Below, in pieces: positions 1 to 7,865 of a stretch of DNA of 40,760 nt (the stretch's first letter is position 1; every line of letters begins with the position of its first letter). The stretch comes from Candidatus Obscuribacterales bacterium (lineage in GTDB: Bacteria > Cyanobacteriota > Vampirovibrionia > Obscuribacterales > Obscuribacteraceae): NCBI GenBank assembly GCA_020050835.1, contig JAGVKB010000110.1, positions 1 to 40,760 on the forward strand, given 5' to 3'. Made by a program: the position numbers and the translations under genes. The notes under the pieces were generated by a model that did no database searches, was not told where the DNA came from, and saw only the letters and a program-made list of their open reading frames with translations.

Positions 1-2
1 CT

Positions 3-929
3 GGTCCTACCGGTCCCACCGGCCCAACAGGTCCCACCGGCCCAACAGGCCCAACAGGCCCGACTGGTCCTACAAGTCCCACTGGTCCTACCGGTCCCAG
101 CGGCCCAACAGGTCCCACCGGCCCAACAGGCCCGACTGGTCCTACAAGTCCCACTGGTCCTACCGGCCCCACCGGCCCAACAGGTCCCACCGGCCCAACA
201 AGCCCGACTGGTCCCACAAGTCCCACTGGTCCCACTGGTCCTACCGGTCCTACCGGCCCAACTGGCCCCACCGGTCCAACAGGTCCCACAGGCCCCACAG
301 GCCCAACTGGCCCAACAGGTCCAACAGGCCCAACTGGTCCCACCGGCCCAACCGGCCCGACTGGTCCTACAAGTCCGACTGGTCCTACAAGTCCCACTGG
401 TCCCACTGGTCCTACCGGTCCTACTGGTCCCACAAGTCCCACTGGTCCTACCGGCCCTACCGGTCCCACCGGCCCAACAGGCCCAACTGGTCCGACTGGT
501 CCTACAAGTCCCACTGGTCCTACCGGTCCTACCGGTCCCACCGGCCCAACAGGCCCGACTGGTCCTACAAGTCCCACTGGTCCTACCGGTCCCACCGGCC
601 CAACAGGCCCAACAGGTCCGACTGGTCCGACAAGTTCCACTGGTCCTACAGGTCCCACCGGTCCAACAGGCCCCACTGGTCCGACAAGTCCCACTGGTCC
701 GACAAGTCCAACAGGCCCAACAGGCCCAACAGGCCCAACAGGCCCAACAGGCCCAACAGGCCCAACTGGCCCAACTGGCCCTACTGGCCCAACAGGCCCA
801 ACTGGCCCTACTGGCCCTACTGGCCCAACAGGCCCAACAGGCCCAACAGGCCCAACTGGCCCAACTGGCCCAACTGGCCCAACAGGCCCGACAGGCCCGA
901 CGGGTCCGACGGGTCCTTCTGGTCCGTCC
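3..929 (+). repeat. Collagen GPT triplet tandem repeat (9-nt period)
   Basis: There are 103 consecutive 9-nt units coding Gly-Pro-Thr with no frame break. Twelve units begin with Ser (AGT or AGC) in place of Gly, at codons 75, 147, 201, 219, 372, 390, 435, 507, 570, 633, 687 and 705. Each follows an ACA Thr codon. From about 708 on there are only Gly-first units, and some stretches of identical 9-mers suggest recent expansion or gene conversion. The array continues off the left edge, so its true length is unknown. Confidence 0.97.
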
Positions 930-2237
930 AACCCGTTCTACAATCAACCAAGTGAGTCCTATTACCTACAAGACTGCCAACCTTCCTACTTCCGCAGGCG
1001 CCACGATGTAGTCCTGATTGGACACCGCGGAGCGAGAGTTGCCTCAGGTCCGAACGGTCTTGTTTTGCAGGATGGTGCTGTATTTATATCTGCTGGCGAA
1101 GAGCCCCTTCTGGCAGACACGCCCGCTGGAAGAATCAGCATCTCCGCGCACAGCAATTTATATGTTCAGCAGCATGCGTCCGGTGCCCTCATTATTTCCA
1201 ACCTTGGTCTCACTTCAACCAGTCTGGAGCTTGGCCGCAACGGACAAAGCAGGACCGAAAGCATCGGCGCAGGAGCTGAGTTCATCGTTGCTGATATGTA
1301 TTTCGGTCCGCGAGAACTGCGTGAGGAGCTCGGCATCCAGAGCAACTACGAGATCGTTCCTTGCAACGTACCAGGAATTACATTCATCAAGCACAAGATG
1401 CTGGCTAAAGAAATCAGAGAGAAAGAAAGAATAGTAGATTGCGATCCAGAGCGCTATCCAGAGCACTACTTGAAGAAGCGCATCCGAACTATACGAAGCG
1501 TGACAGGGCATCTTCTTTCTAAGGCTCCGGATGCCAACACGCCGGGAGCGGATCAAGAATCGAGACATATCCCAAGTGAAAGTCATAGCTATCAAGAGTC
1601 CGAGCCTAAGGAAGTCTCACTTCTGCCCGTTAGCTTTATCGCACCAGCCGCCGCGCCTGCTCTGAGAGTTGCAAAAAACAACGGAGTATTCCTGGCACAG
1701 CTTGGAGAAGCTGATGTAGACGGGGGTCCGGACGGTGTACTTACACTTAACGACGGCGAGTTGCTTCTACACACATCGCAGGCAACAAGTCTTAAGATTG
1801 GTGCTTACACAGTCTCCCTGCAACCAAAAGTGGTAGTGCTTGTCGAAAAAATCGGAGACGTTGTAAAAATAAGAAATCTACATGAGTCAAAGGCAGATTC
1901 CGTCAAGCTTATGAAGCCAGGCGGTCACTTGTTGGCTCTACAGATTTCCGATGAGGTAATCCTTTCGCCTGACCACGGGACAGCCATGAGCACCATGGGT
2001 GATAAAGTCGGGCGTCGCGGAATAAAAGCCACCAAGTTGCAGAGTGGGATTACGCTGACTAAATCCGAAGTCTCGCTGGTATCACTGTTGACGGAGAATC
2101 ACTTGCTACAAACACTGCGCAATAATAAAGACTCCGCATGCAGAAAATTGCACAATCACCTACTTAAGACAGCCGTGTCCTACTGGCTCGTAAAGGGAAA
2201 CCGCAGACCTTACAACACAATTCATCCTGGAGAGTAG
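3..2237 (+). CDS. Collagen-like repeat surface protein with two FecR-like C-terminal domains (5'-truncated by window edge)
   Basis: The frame is open from the left edge to the TAG ending at 2237, so the start lies outside the window. The first 309 visible residues are 103 uninterrupted collagen-type triplets, nearly all Gly-Pro-Thr. About 435 non-repetitive residues follow. Two segments of these (nt about 1010-1320 and 1665-1980) share a G-P-x-G then L-x-L-x-D-G pattern and beta-rich spacing like FecR/cupin-like sheets, suggesting an internal duplication. A Lys/Arg/Glu-rich linker separates them. Bacterial GPT collagens such as BclA form trimeric stalks, often O-glycosylated on Thr. A surface stalk with C-terminal head domains is therefore the likely role; the anchor would be in the missing N-terminus. 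A start at the TTG at 1065 is unlikely, because the repeat frame runs straight into it. The fold assignment of the C-terminal domains is tentative. Confidence 0.85.
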   Translation, partial: GPTGPTGPTGPTGPTGPTGPTGPTSPTGPTGPSGPTGPTGPTGPTGPTSPTGPTGPTGPTGPTGPTSPTGPTSPTGPTGPTGPTGPTGPTGPTGPTGPTGPTGPTGPTGPTGPTGPTGPTGPTSPTGPTSPTGPTGPTGPTGPTSPTGPTGPTGPTGPTGPTGPTGPTSPTGPTGPTGPTGPTGPTGPTSPTGPTGPTGPTGPTGPTGPTSSTGPTGPTGPTGPTGPTSPTGPTSPTGPTGPTGPTGPTGPTGPTGPTGPTGPTGPTGPTGPTGPTGPTGPTGPTGPTGPTGPTGPTGPTGPTGPSGPSNPFYNQPSESYYLQDCQPSYFRRRHDVVLIGHRGARVASGPNGLVLQDGAVFISAGEEPLLADTPAGRISISAHSNLYVQQHASGALIISNLGLTSTSLELGRNGQSRTESIGAGAEFIVADMYFGPRELREELGIQSNYEIVPCNVPGITFIKHKMLAKEIREKERIVDCDPERYPEHYLKKRIRTIRSVTGHLLSKAPDANTPGADQESRHIPSESHSYQESEPKEVSLLPVSFIAPAAAPALRVAKNNGVFLAQLGEADVDGGPDGVLTLNDGELLLHTSQATSLKIGAYTVSLQPKVVVLVEKIGDVVKIRNLHESKADSVKLMKPGGHLLALQISDEVILSPDHGTAMSTMGDKVGRRGIKATKLQSGITLTKSEVSLVSLLTENHLLQTLRNNKDSACRKLHNHLLKTAVSYWLVKGNRRPYNTIHPGE

Positions 2238-2358
2238 AGAATAAGTGGTAGGCACAGATCCGTCAGCACCAGGGAACCAGTCAACGTTATCATCATGTTT
2301 GACCAGCTTCTATTTCTGGAAGATACTGATTGAGCAGATCTCTGTGTGAGGGTCCGTA

Positions 2359-2913
2359 TTGAGCTGCCCCAGTTTTCCCGCATTGCTTTGGCATAAGTTT
2401 CGAGAGCCGATCATTTCGGTTTTCATCTTTGTGCATATCACGGCTCTAATTCTCTGGGTTTGTCCGCCCTTTCCTCTCTACTGGTCCATCTTGCCTTGCT
2501 TTTCGCCTTACATCTCCCAACTCGGCTTCTGGAATCAGTGGAAAATGTTTTCCCATCCAAAGGCCTGGAATTCTTATCTGACCGCCAATGTGATTTTTTC
2601 GGACGGCACATACAAGGTCTGGAATTTCCCTCGGACGGATCAGATGGATTGTTTGACACGTATGTACAGGGAGCGTTATCGCAAATGGGCTAATGAATAC
2701 ATCAATGAGGACAAGTACGACTTTACTCGTGCGGATGCAGCAAGATTTATTGCCAGGCAGTTCGCGCAGGGCAATAATCCGCCGGTTCAAGTGCAACTAG
2801 TTCGCCACTGGTCATTCATTCAGCCACCTGCCGGAATGGGCAAACCACAGCCATTGGATGAGGGCACATACACATTCTATCGCTATCTGCTGAAACCGGA
2901 GGTTCTCAAATGA
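2359..2913 (+). CDS. Membrane-anchored 'WxMFS' partner protein of the HTTM module (copy 1)
   Basis: 184 residues. One hydrophobic N-terminal segment (about 17-50) is followed by a soluble domain. The TTG start is chosen for a good ribosome site, GAGGGT at 2348-2353, five bases upstream. Key features are W61-K-M-F64, S-D-G-T followed by V-W and P-R-x-D, R-Y-R-K, and R-H-W near the end. All of these recur in the C-terminal 135 residues of the 4920-6920 protein, so the two are paralogues. The stop overlaps the next ATG by four bases (ATGA), indicating translational coupling to the HTTM gene. Function is unknown. The pairing of a small one-TM protein with an HTTM protein resembles SdpA/SdpB of the Bacillus SDP toxin-maturation system in layout only; I do not claim homology to SdpA. 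Confidence 0.82.
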   Translation: MSCPSFPALLWHKFREPIISVFIFVHITALILWVCPPFPLYWSILPCFSPYISQLGFWNQWKMFSHPKAWNSYLTANVIFSDGTYKVWNFPRTDQMDCLTRMYRERYRKWANEYINEDKYDFTRADAARFIARQFAQGNNPPVQVQLVRHWSFIQPPAGMGKPQPLDEGTYTFYRYLLKPEVLK

Positions 2914-3878
2914 GCCTTCGTGATGTTTGGAAGAACTGGAGGAATTTCTGGTTTGCCCCGGAGTCACCGCTGGCGATAGCAGTCTTCCGCATTTTATTCG
3001 GATTGATCATGCTAGTTTATTGTGCTCTCTTTGCACCTGATTTATTCAATTGGCTGGGCCCGCATGCTATCTGCAGCCGAGAAACAGCAAGGACTGCCCT
3101 GTCCGGCTTCGGTCCTCCCGGCTTGAATCTGTGGTCCTTCGTTCCCTACACCGATACGACGGTTGCAATCTTTCTGGCGCTACTGGCTTTGTCAGCAGCT
3201 TTCCTGACCGTCGGTCTCTTCTCACGTATCGCCGCAATCGTGGTTTATTTGATGCTGGCATCCTTGCAGCAAGAGAACAGCCTGATTATCAATGGTGGCG
3301 ACATCTTATTGAAAATGTCAGCATTTTTCCTGATCTTTTCCCCTTGCGGTGACACTCTGTCTCTGGATTGCAGGCGCAAGCCGCAAGCTCAAACAAAAAA
3401 CGAACGGCCATATCCCAGTGGTTGGATTCAACGCCTGTTCAGGTTTACGATTGCCCTGATCTATTTTCAGAGTTTCTGGTCCAAGCTTGAAGAGCCCATG
3501 TGGCTCAACGGTTCGGCTCTCTGGTATGTACTTAGAGAAGTGGAGTATGCTCGCTTTCCTGTTTCCTTCATTTCGAGCAACATCTGGATGTGTCAGACCG
3601 TGAGTTGGCTTACCCTGATAACAGAGGGAGCCGCCTGGTCCTTGATCTGGTTTAAGGAAACTCGTTATCCTGTCATCATTGGACTGATGGGCATGCACCT
3701 GGCTATCGATTACTGCATGAACCTACCTTTGTTTGAATGGATAATGATTGCAACTTTGATCTTGTTTGTACCGGCCGAGGACTTGCTTGTAATAGCGAGA
3801 AAGATAAAGGAGTATGCGATGAAAAGCCTGTTAGTGCCTGCGGAAAAAACGGTTGCAAATGCAGCCGATGCTCAATGA
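2910..3878 (+). CDS. HTTM-domain polytopic membrane protein (copy 1)
   Basis: 322 residues with about seven hydrophobic segments (roughly 20-43, 84-120, 131-146, 175-192, 226-245, 249-267, 272-290). Conserved landmarks include an N-terminal F-W-F-x-P-x-S-P, an N-G-G-D-I-L-L stretch, F-S-P-x-G-D, F-W-S-K-L then W-L-N-G, and H-L-A-I-D-Y-x-M-N-L. These match the HTTM family, which contains vitamin K-dependent gamma-carboxylase membrane regions and bacterial SdpB. The extra C-terminal lumenal domain of true gamma-carboxylases is absent, so carboxylase activity cannot be inferred. It is clearly paralogous to the 6917-7855 protein (same length and landmarks). The ATG overlaps the stop of the upstream partner gene. 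Confidence 0.88.
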   Translation: MSLRDVWKNWRNFWFAPESPLAIAVFRILFGLIMLVYCALFAPDLFNWLGPHAICSRETARTALSGFGPPGLNLWSFVPYTDTTVAIFLALLALSAAFLTVGLFSRIAAIVVYLMLASLQQENSLIINGGDILLKMSAFFLIFSPCGDTLSLDCRRKPQAQTKNERPYPSGWIQRLFRFTIALIYFQSFWSKLEEPMWLNGSALWYVLREVEYARFPVSFISSNIWMCQTVSWLTLITEGAAWSLIWFKETRYPVIIGLMGMHLAIDYCMNLPLFEWIMIATLILFVPAEDLLVIARKIKEYAMKSLLVPAEKTVANAADAQ

Positions 3879-3879
3879 A

Positions 3880-4875
3880 ATGCTAACGATGAAACAAGAT
3901 ACAGATATTAGCTCACAGACAAGATTCGCCAGTTGTCCTGGCGTAGCGCAAATGCTTGCCCGGTGCATTACGATCGTGCTGTGCCTGTGCTGGTTGACCC
4001 CCTCCTGGTCCACGGAACTAAAGTGCACGCTCGAGCACAAAGAGGTGCTTCCAGAAGAAACCGAGTTTCTTCCGGGGGCACCATTTCTGGAATCGCAGTT
4101 GCCGAAAATAGGAGGCGTTTTCAATTGGTACAAGGTGCCCGACTGGCTGGTCGGGCAATGGCACCGAGAAGAAGAGATATCGGTAGGAGCCCAGGGCGCC
4201 GCGCACCCCAAGATAAGCAAGTCCAGGGCAGACATGGTTTATGGGCACCAGACGGACGAGGATGGAAACATATGGGCTTTCTATCAACAACCATACTGGC
4301 AAAAGATTGACTCCAGTCCGTACATCTATTACAAATTGACCAAGAGTTTCATCCCAATGTGGCTGGAAAACGGGCATTTTGCCATACGCACAATTTCCGA
4401 TGACGTTAAGCTGCTGAAGAGCACCGGCAAGGTTGAAGAAATTTGGCGCCGTGAGGAAATTCACGAAATCTGGCGGCGCAAGGACGACAATAAGGTATCG
4501 GCAGTGGTATCAATCCGGCAATTTGATTTAAAGGGACTTCCCACCCTTACCGCCGCTACGCATTACGACCTGACCAAAACCGCGCCCTTTCGAGAAGTTG
4601 CATTCTGGACGGAAGGTGAAGATCTCAAAGCAAGTCTTGAATACTGGTTATCAAAACACAGCTCTGAGCGGGCCGGAACCGAGCTTAAGCCCAACGTGAG
4701 TGGTGAACCCCAACCCTCGGGGGATGCACCAGATCAAAAGGCCACTCAAGACCCGCATAAAGACACGACCTTCATCGACAAGGCACGCGAGCAATTTGCG
4801 CAAGACAAAGCTGCGCAGGAGGAAGCTAGCGCTCGGCAGAAGGAGCAAGCCAACCAAGAAAAATCCGACCAGTAG
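3880..4875 (+). CDS. Secreted or periplasmic protein of unknown function between the two HTTM modules
   Basis: About 331 residues. A hydrophobic stretch beginning M-L-A-R-C-I-T and ending near S-W-S-T looks like a Sec signal. The start is uncertain: ATGs at 3868, 3880, 3889 and 3952 are in frame, none with a strong ribosome site, and the one at 3952 would give a textbook signal peptide. The mature part carries only one Cys and many Trp and Tyr residues (W-Y-K-V-P-D-W-L-V-G-Q-W, then F-Y-Q-Q-P-Y-W). A Glu/Arg/Trp-rich segment E-E-I-W-R-R-E-E-I-H-E-I-W-R-R follows. The last 60 residues are a charged, low-complexity Gln/Glu/Lys tail, probably disordered. No family was recognised. Position directly after an HTTM gene makes it a candidate substrate or partner of that module (inference). 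Confidence 0.8.
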   Translation: MLTMKQDTDISSQTRFASCPGVAQMLARCITIVLCLCWLTPSWSTELKCTLEHKEVLPEETEFLPGAPFLESQLPKIGGVFNWYKVPDWLVGQWHREEEISVGAQGAAHPKISKSRADMVYGHQTDEDGNIWAFYQQPYWQKIDSSPYIYYKLTKSFIPMWLENGHFAIRTISDDVKLLKSTGKVEEIWRREEIHEIWRRKDDNKVSAVVSIRQFDLKGLPTLTAATHYDLTKTAPFREVAFWTEGEDLKASLEYWLSKHSSERAGTELKPNVSGEPQPSGDAPDQKATQDPHKDTTFIDKAREQFAQDKAAQEEASARQKEQANQEKSDQ

Positions 4876-4919
4876 GCTTTCGACTGGTTCATCTCTGTCT
4901 CTAACCCGTCCAGAGAAAT

Positions 4920-6920
4920 ATGGCATCCAAGTCAAAAAAGTCTAAGGGCGAAAAGAAGCCCAAGCAAACACCGCAGCCAAGTATTGCCGATGCCAGCGAC
5001 AATCAGGCGGCACCTTTGAATAACGTGATGCCCGCGACGGATAACGCGGCGGACGAATCAGACAATATCTCTGTTGGCGCTTGTGTGACTGCGGATCAGT
5101 CACACAAATCGGCTGACCGAATCCCCCGATTACAAATGATATTGTACCTTCTCATTGGTGCAGGGACGATTATTCGCCTGCTCTTACCTTTTCTATTCAA
5201 TCCGATGTCATTCATCTATTCAGACATGCTGAGGCATTATGAGCATGCGTTGCACCCGCTACTGCCCGACATCATGAGCCTGGTCGATCAACCGTGCTAT
5301 CAGATCTGGTTGGGCACCGTTCTTGGTATCACAGGCGATTCCAAAATAGCGGTTGCATTGTATTCCGGCTTACTCAGTGCCGTTACACCCTGGTTCTGGT
5401 ATCGCTGGATGCGCGAGTGCCTTCCGAGCAAATCGCTTGCTCTGGCAGGTTATGCAACTCTTGCCTTGTTGCCCCCCTGGATCAGAATGTATTCGTATTT
5501 CATGCAAGAGACCTTGCTTCTTCCCTTGCTTGGACTGTCACTTTGGCTGAGTTGGCGTGCGGTGCGACGAAAAGATACTTTGAGCTTCCTGCTTGCCGCT
5601 GTTACCTCGGGTTGCACAACGGCTACGAAAGCCAATGCAGCACCGCTCGAGTTGATCGTGTTGATATGGATGGTAAAGCGAAGCTTTGGATCCGGTGGGA
5701 TAAGAATGGGGTTGAGAGTCGGCGCAATTGCGCTATTAGTTCCGCTAGCAATCTACTTATTGGGGCCAGTCAAGTTTTACAATCGGGCAAATGTTTGGGT
5801 GCTTACTCCGAGCACCCTCTTAAACCAGCTATATTACGAAAGCGGACAGAGAGTGATTAAACTAGACTACAAATTCGCAGACAAAGCAACTGGTGCCGTT
5901 CACACCGGCTCCTGGTGGTTTGAAAGTCCTTCAATGATTTGTCCCATGCTGGCTCCACTAAGCGACTGGAGAAGTTCTCGCACTGGGGTCTATGAAACGC
6001 GAGTGGACCTCACCAGCACTACCGGCTCGTATCGCCCGAACCCTGAAGTATCGCTTGCACAGCGCCTGCATTTTACGATGGAAAATGTCCTCTTCTTCTT
6101 CTTCGGTATGACATTTCCAATGGACAAAATGAATAATGATTCCCTGGATTCCTTGCTTGTGAGCATCAGGTGGATCTGGTTTCCACTGGCGCTGGCAACC
6201 GCGTGGCTTGCCTTAAAACGCAGGCGGGCGGACATATTGACAGTCCTCTCTCTCGGATCGCTTGCCTTTTACCTTCTCCAGCAAAACATTATCTTTGAGG
6301 GGCGTTACCGGATGCCATGGGAAGGTGTAGCAGTCGCCTCATTTCTGTCCCTTCTTCCGGCGCGCAGTGGGGAGCAGCTTGAATTGTCCTGGGAACGAAT
6401 GCGAATACCGGTTATCTCCACCTTTCTCATTTTCTACATCTACGGCATAACGCTCTGGCTCCTGTTGCCATCGCCCAGGCGTGATGCAATTCTCAAGCCG
6501 GTCGAGCCGCTGATTACTTACACCGGATTATGGCAAGGATGGACGATGTTTTCGCCCGATCCACGCATGGTAAATCTCGATCTCGACGCGATCATTACCT
6601 ATTCCGACGGAACAACTACGGTCTGGCAATATCCACGCGTAGATAAGCTTGCTTTTTTTGAAAAGATGTTGAAGGAGCGCTATCGAAAGTTTGGTTACGA
6701 TCATCTCAACTGGGCTGCCGAAAAGATTCTCTGGCCGGATTTCGCCCGCTGGGTTGCGCGCATCAATAACTCCGGCGGGCCAACGCCGGTCAAAGTCCAG
6801 CTCGAAAGACACTGGGCGCACGTACCACCGCCGGAGAAAGGCATTGGCAACCCATTGCCACCACATGCAAACCAGTACCTTTTCTTTACTTATGAAGTAA
6901 AGCCAGAGGATCTCCAATGA
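4920..6920 (+). CDS. GT-C (GT39/PMT-like) membrane glycosyltransferase fused to a C-terminal 'WxMFS' partner domain
   Basis: 666 residues in three parts. Residues 1-75 are Lys/Ser/Asp-rich and probably disordered and cytoplasmic. Residues 75-520 hold about ten membrane segments with an early loop motif Y-S-D-M-L-R-H-Y-E (D102), the place where GT-C enzymes such as ArnT and PMT carry their catalytic acidic residue. Residues about 530-666 repeat the domain of the 2359-2913 protein: W-x-x-W541-T-M-F-S-P, S-D-G-T-T-x-V-W, R-Y-R-K, R-H-W. A lipid-linked sugar donor and an extracytoplasmic acceptor are expected for GT-C enzymes; the actual substrate is unknown. The stop overlaps the next HTTM gene as ATGA, exactly as in copy 1. 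Fusion of the partner domain to a glycosyltransferase is unusual and suggests the HTTM module acts with surface glycosylation. Confidence 0.85.
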   Translation: MASKSKKSKGEKKPKQTPQPSIADASDNQAAPLNNVMPATDNAADESDNISVGACVTADQSHKSADRIPRLQMILYLLIGAGTIIRLLLPFLFNPMSFIYSDMLRHYEHALHPLLPDIMSLVDQPCYQIWLGTVLGITGDSKIAVALYSGLLSAVTPWFWYRWMRECLPSKSLALAGYATLALLPPWIRMYSYFMQETLLLPLLGLSLWLSWRAVRRKDTLSFLLAAVTSGCTTATKANAAPLELIVLIWMVKRSFGSGGIRMGLRVGAIALLVPLAIYLLGPVKFYNRANVWVLTPSTLLNQLYYESGQRVIKLDYKFADKATGAVHTGSWWFESPSMICPMLAPLSDWRSSRTGVYETRVDLTSTTGSYRPNPEVSLAQRLHFTMENVLFFFFGMTFPMDKMNNDSLDSLLVSIRWIWFPLALATAWLALKRRRADILTVLSLGSLAFYLLQQNIIFEGRYRMPWEGVAVASFLSLLPARSGEQLELSWERMRIPVISTFLIFYIYGITLWLLLPSPRRDAILKPVEPLITYTGLWQGWTMFSPDPRMVNLDLDAIITYSDGTTTVWQYPRVDKLAFFEKMLKERYRKFGYDHLNWAAEKILWPDFARWVARINNSGGPTPVKVQLERHWAHVPPPEKGIGNPLPPHANQYLFFTYEVKPEDLQ

Positions 6921-7855
6921 CAGTTAAGCTGTTATGCGATCTCTGGAAAGCATTCTGGTTCACGCCACAATCGCCCGCTGCACTTTGCATTTACAGAATT
7001 TGCTATGGTTCACTGGTTCTGCTATCTGCTCTGATGTGGGGACAGGATCTATTCACCTGGTTCGGTCCCAGAGGCGTGGTGCCGATTCCTACCATGCAAG
7101 CGTATGAACGCACCGCACGCTTCACGTTGTTCTATATGCTCCCCCTGTCGGACGAAACAGTACTTGCACTCTACATTGCCTTGCTTGTTGCAGCTTTGTT
7201 CGTCGCTCTTGGACTGTTCACTCGTGTCAGTTTGATTGCCCTATTTCTCCTCCTGCTCTCTTTCCATCACCGCAATGTAATCATCCTGCATAGCGGAGAC
7301 ACGCTTCTGAGAGTGAGTGGATTTATCCTGATGTTCTCGCCGGCTGGCGAGATGTTTTCGCTCGATTACCTGATGAAGAAACGACGTGGACTGGCTGTCG
7401 AGACTCCCTGGGCGATTACTTGCCCGATCTGGACGCAGCGCCTTCTGCAATTGCAGATAGCCGCAATCTACTGCCAGACTTTCTGCTCCAAGCTAGCTGG
7501 AGATACCTGGTGGAATGGAACAGCTGTCTACTATGCTTTCAGACTGGAAGATTTCACGCGGGTGCCTATACCCTTTCTTTTCGACAATCTGTTTCTATAC
7601 AAAGTAATGACATGGGGCACGTTGGCTCTCGAGCTTGCTTTGTGGACGCTCATCTGGGTCAAAGAGTTTAGATATTATGTTTTGTTTGCCGGCATCACAT
7701 TTCACCTGGGTCTCGACGTGACGATGAACATACCGTTGTTCCAGTACATCATGATCTCTTCCTATTTGAATTTCGTTGATCCAATCGAAGTAAAACGTGC
7801 GCTTGATTATCTGAGCGTGAGATTCAAGCTGAAGACTGGTGGACAGGTAATTTGA
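6917..7855 (+). CDS. HTTM-domain polytopic membrane protein (copy 2)
   Basis: 312 residues, about seven membrane segments. It shares with copy 1 the opening F-W-F-T-P-x-S-P, an H-R-N then S-G-D-T-L-L-R stretch, F-S-P-A-G-E then S-L-D, F-C-S-K-L then W-W-N-G, and F-H-L-G-L-D-V-x-M-N-I-P-L-F. Both copies therefore descend from a duplication of the partner-plus-HTTM pair. The start overlaps the stop of the GT-C fusion gene by four bases. The gene ends 10 bases from the convergent M23 peptidase gene, and no hairpin terminator is visible between them. HTTM family assignment is firm; the biochemical role is not known. Confidence 0.88.
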   Translation: MTVKLLCDLWKAFWFTPQSPAALCIYRICYGSLVLLSALMWGQDLFTWFGPRGVVPIPTMQAYERTARFTLFYMLPLSDETVLALYIALLVAALFVALGLFTRVSLIALFLLLLSFHHRNVIILHSGDTLLRVSGFILMFSPAGEMFSLDYLMKKRRGLAVETPWAITCPIWTQRLLQLQIAAIYCQTFCSKLAGDTWWNGTAVYYAFRLEDFTRVPIPFLFDNLFLYKVMTWGTLALELALWTLIWVKEFRYYVLFAGITFHLGLDVTMNIPLFQYIMISSYLNFVDPIEVKRALDYLSVRFKLKTGGQVI

Positions 7856-7865
7856 GCCTGCCTTT

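Noticed and set aside
3-929. CRISPR-like array
   Set aside because: The repeat has a 9-nt coding period with no unique spacers, and reads as collagen triplets.
1018-1434. 138-codon plus-strand frame
   Set aside because: Overlaps the collagen-like protein's C-terminal region in another frame.
2910-3878. True vitamin K-dependent gamma-carboxylase
   Set aside because: Only the HTTM membrane part is present; the C-terminal lumenal domain is absent, so the catalytic name is not supported.
3880-4875. SdpC-type toxin precursor
   Set aside because: No cysteine pair or recognisable SdpC core; only the gene order is reminiscent.
7856-7865. Terminator between convergent HTTM copy 2 and M23 peptidase
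   Set aside because: Only 10 bases, no stem-loop.
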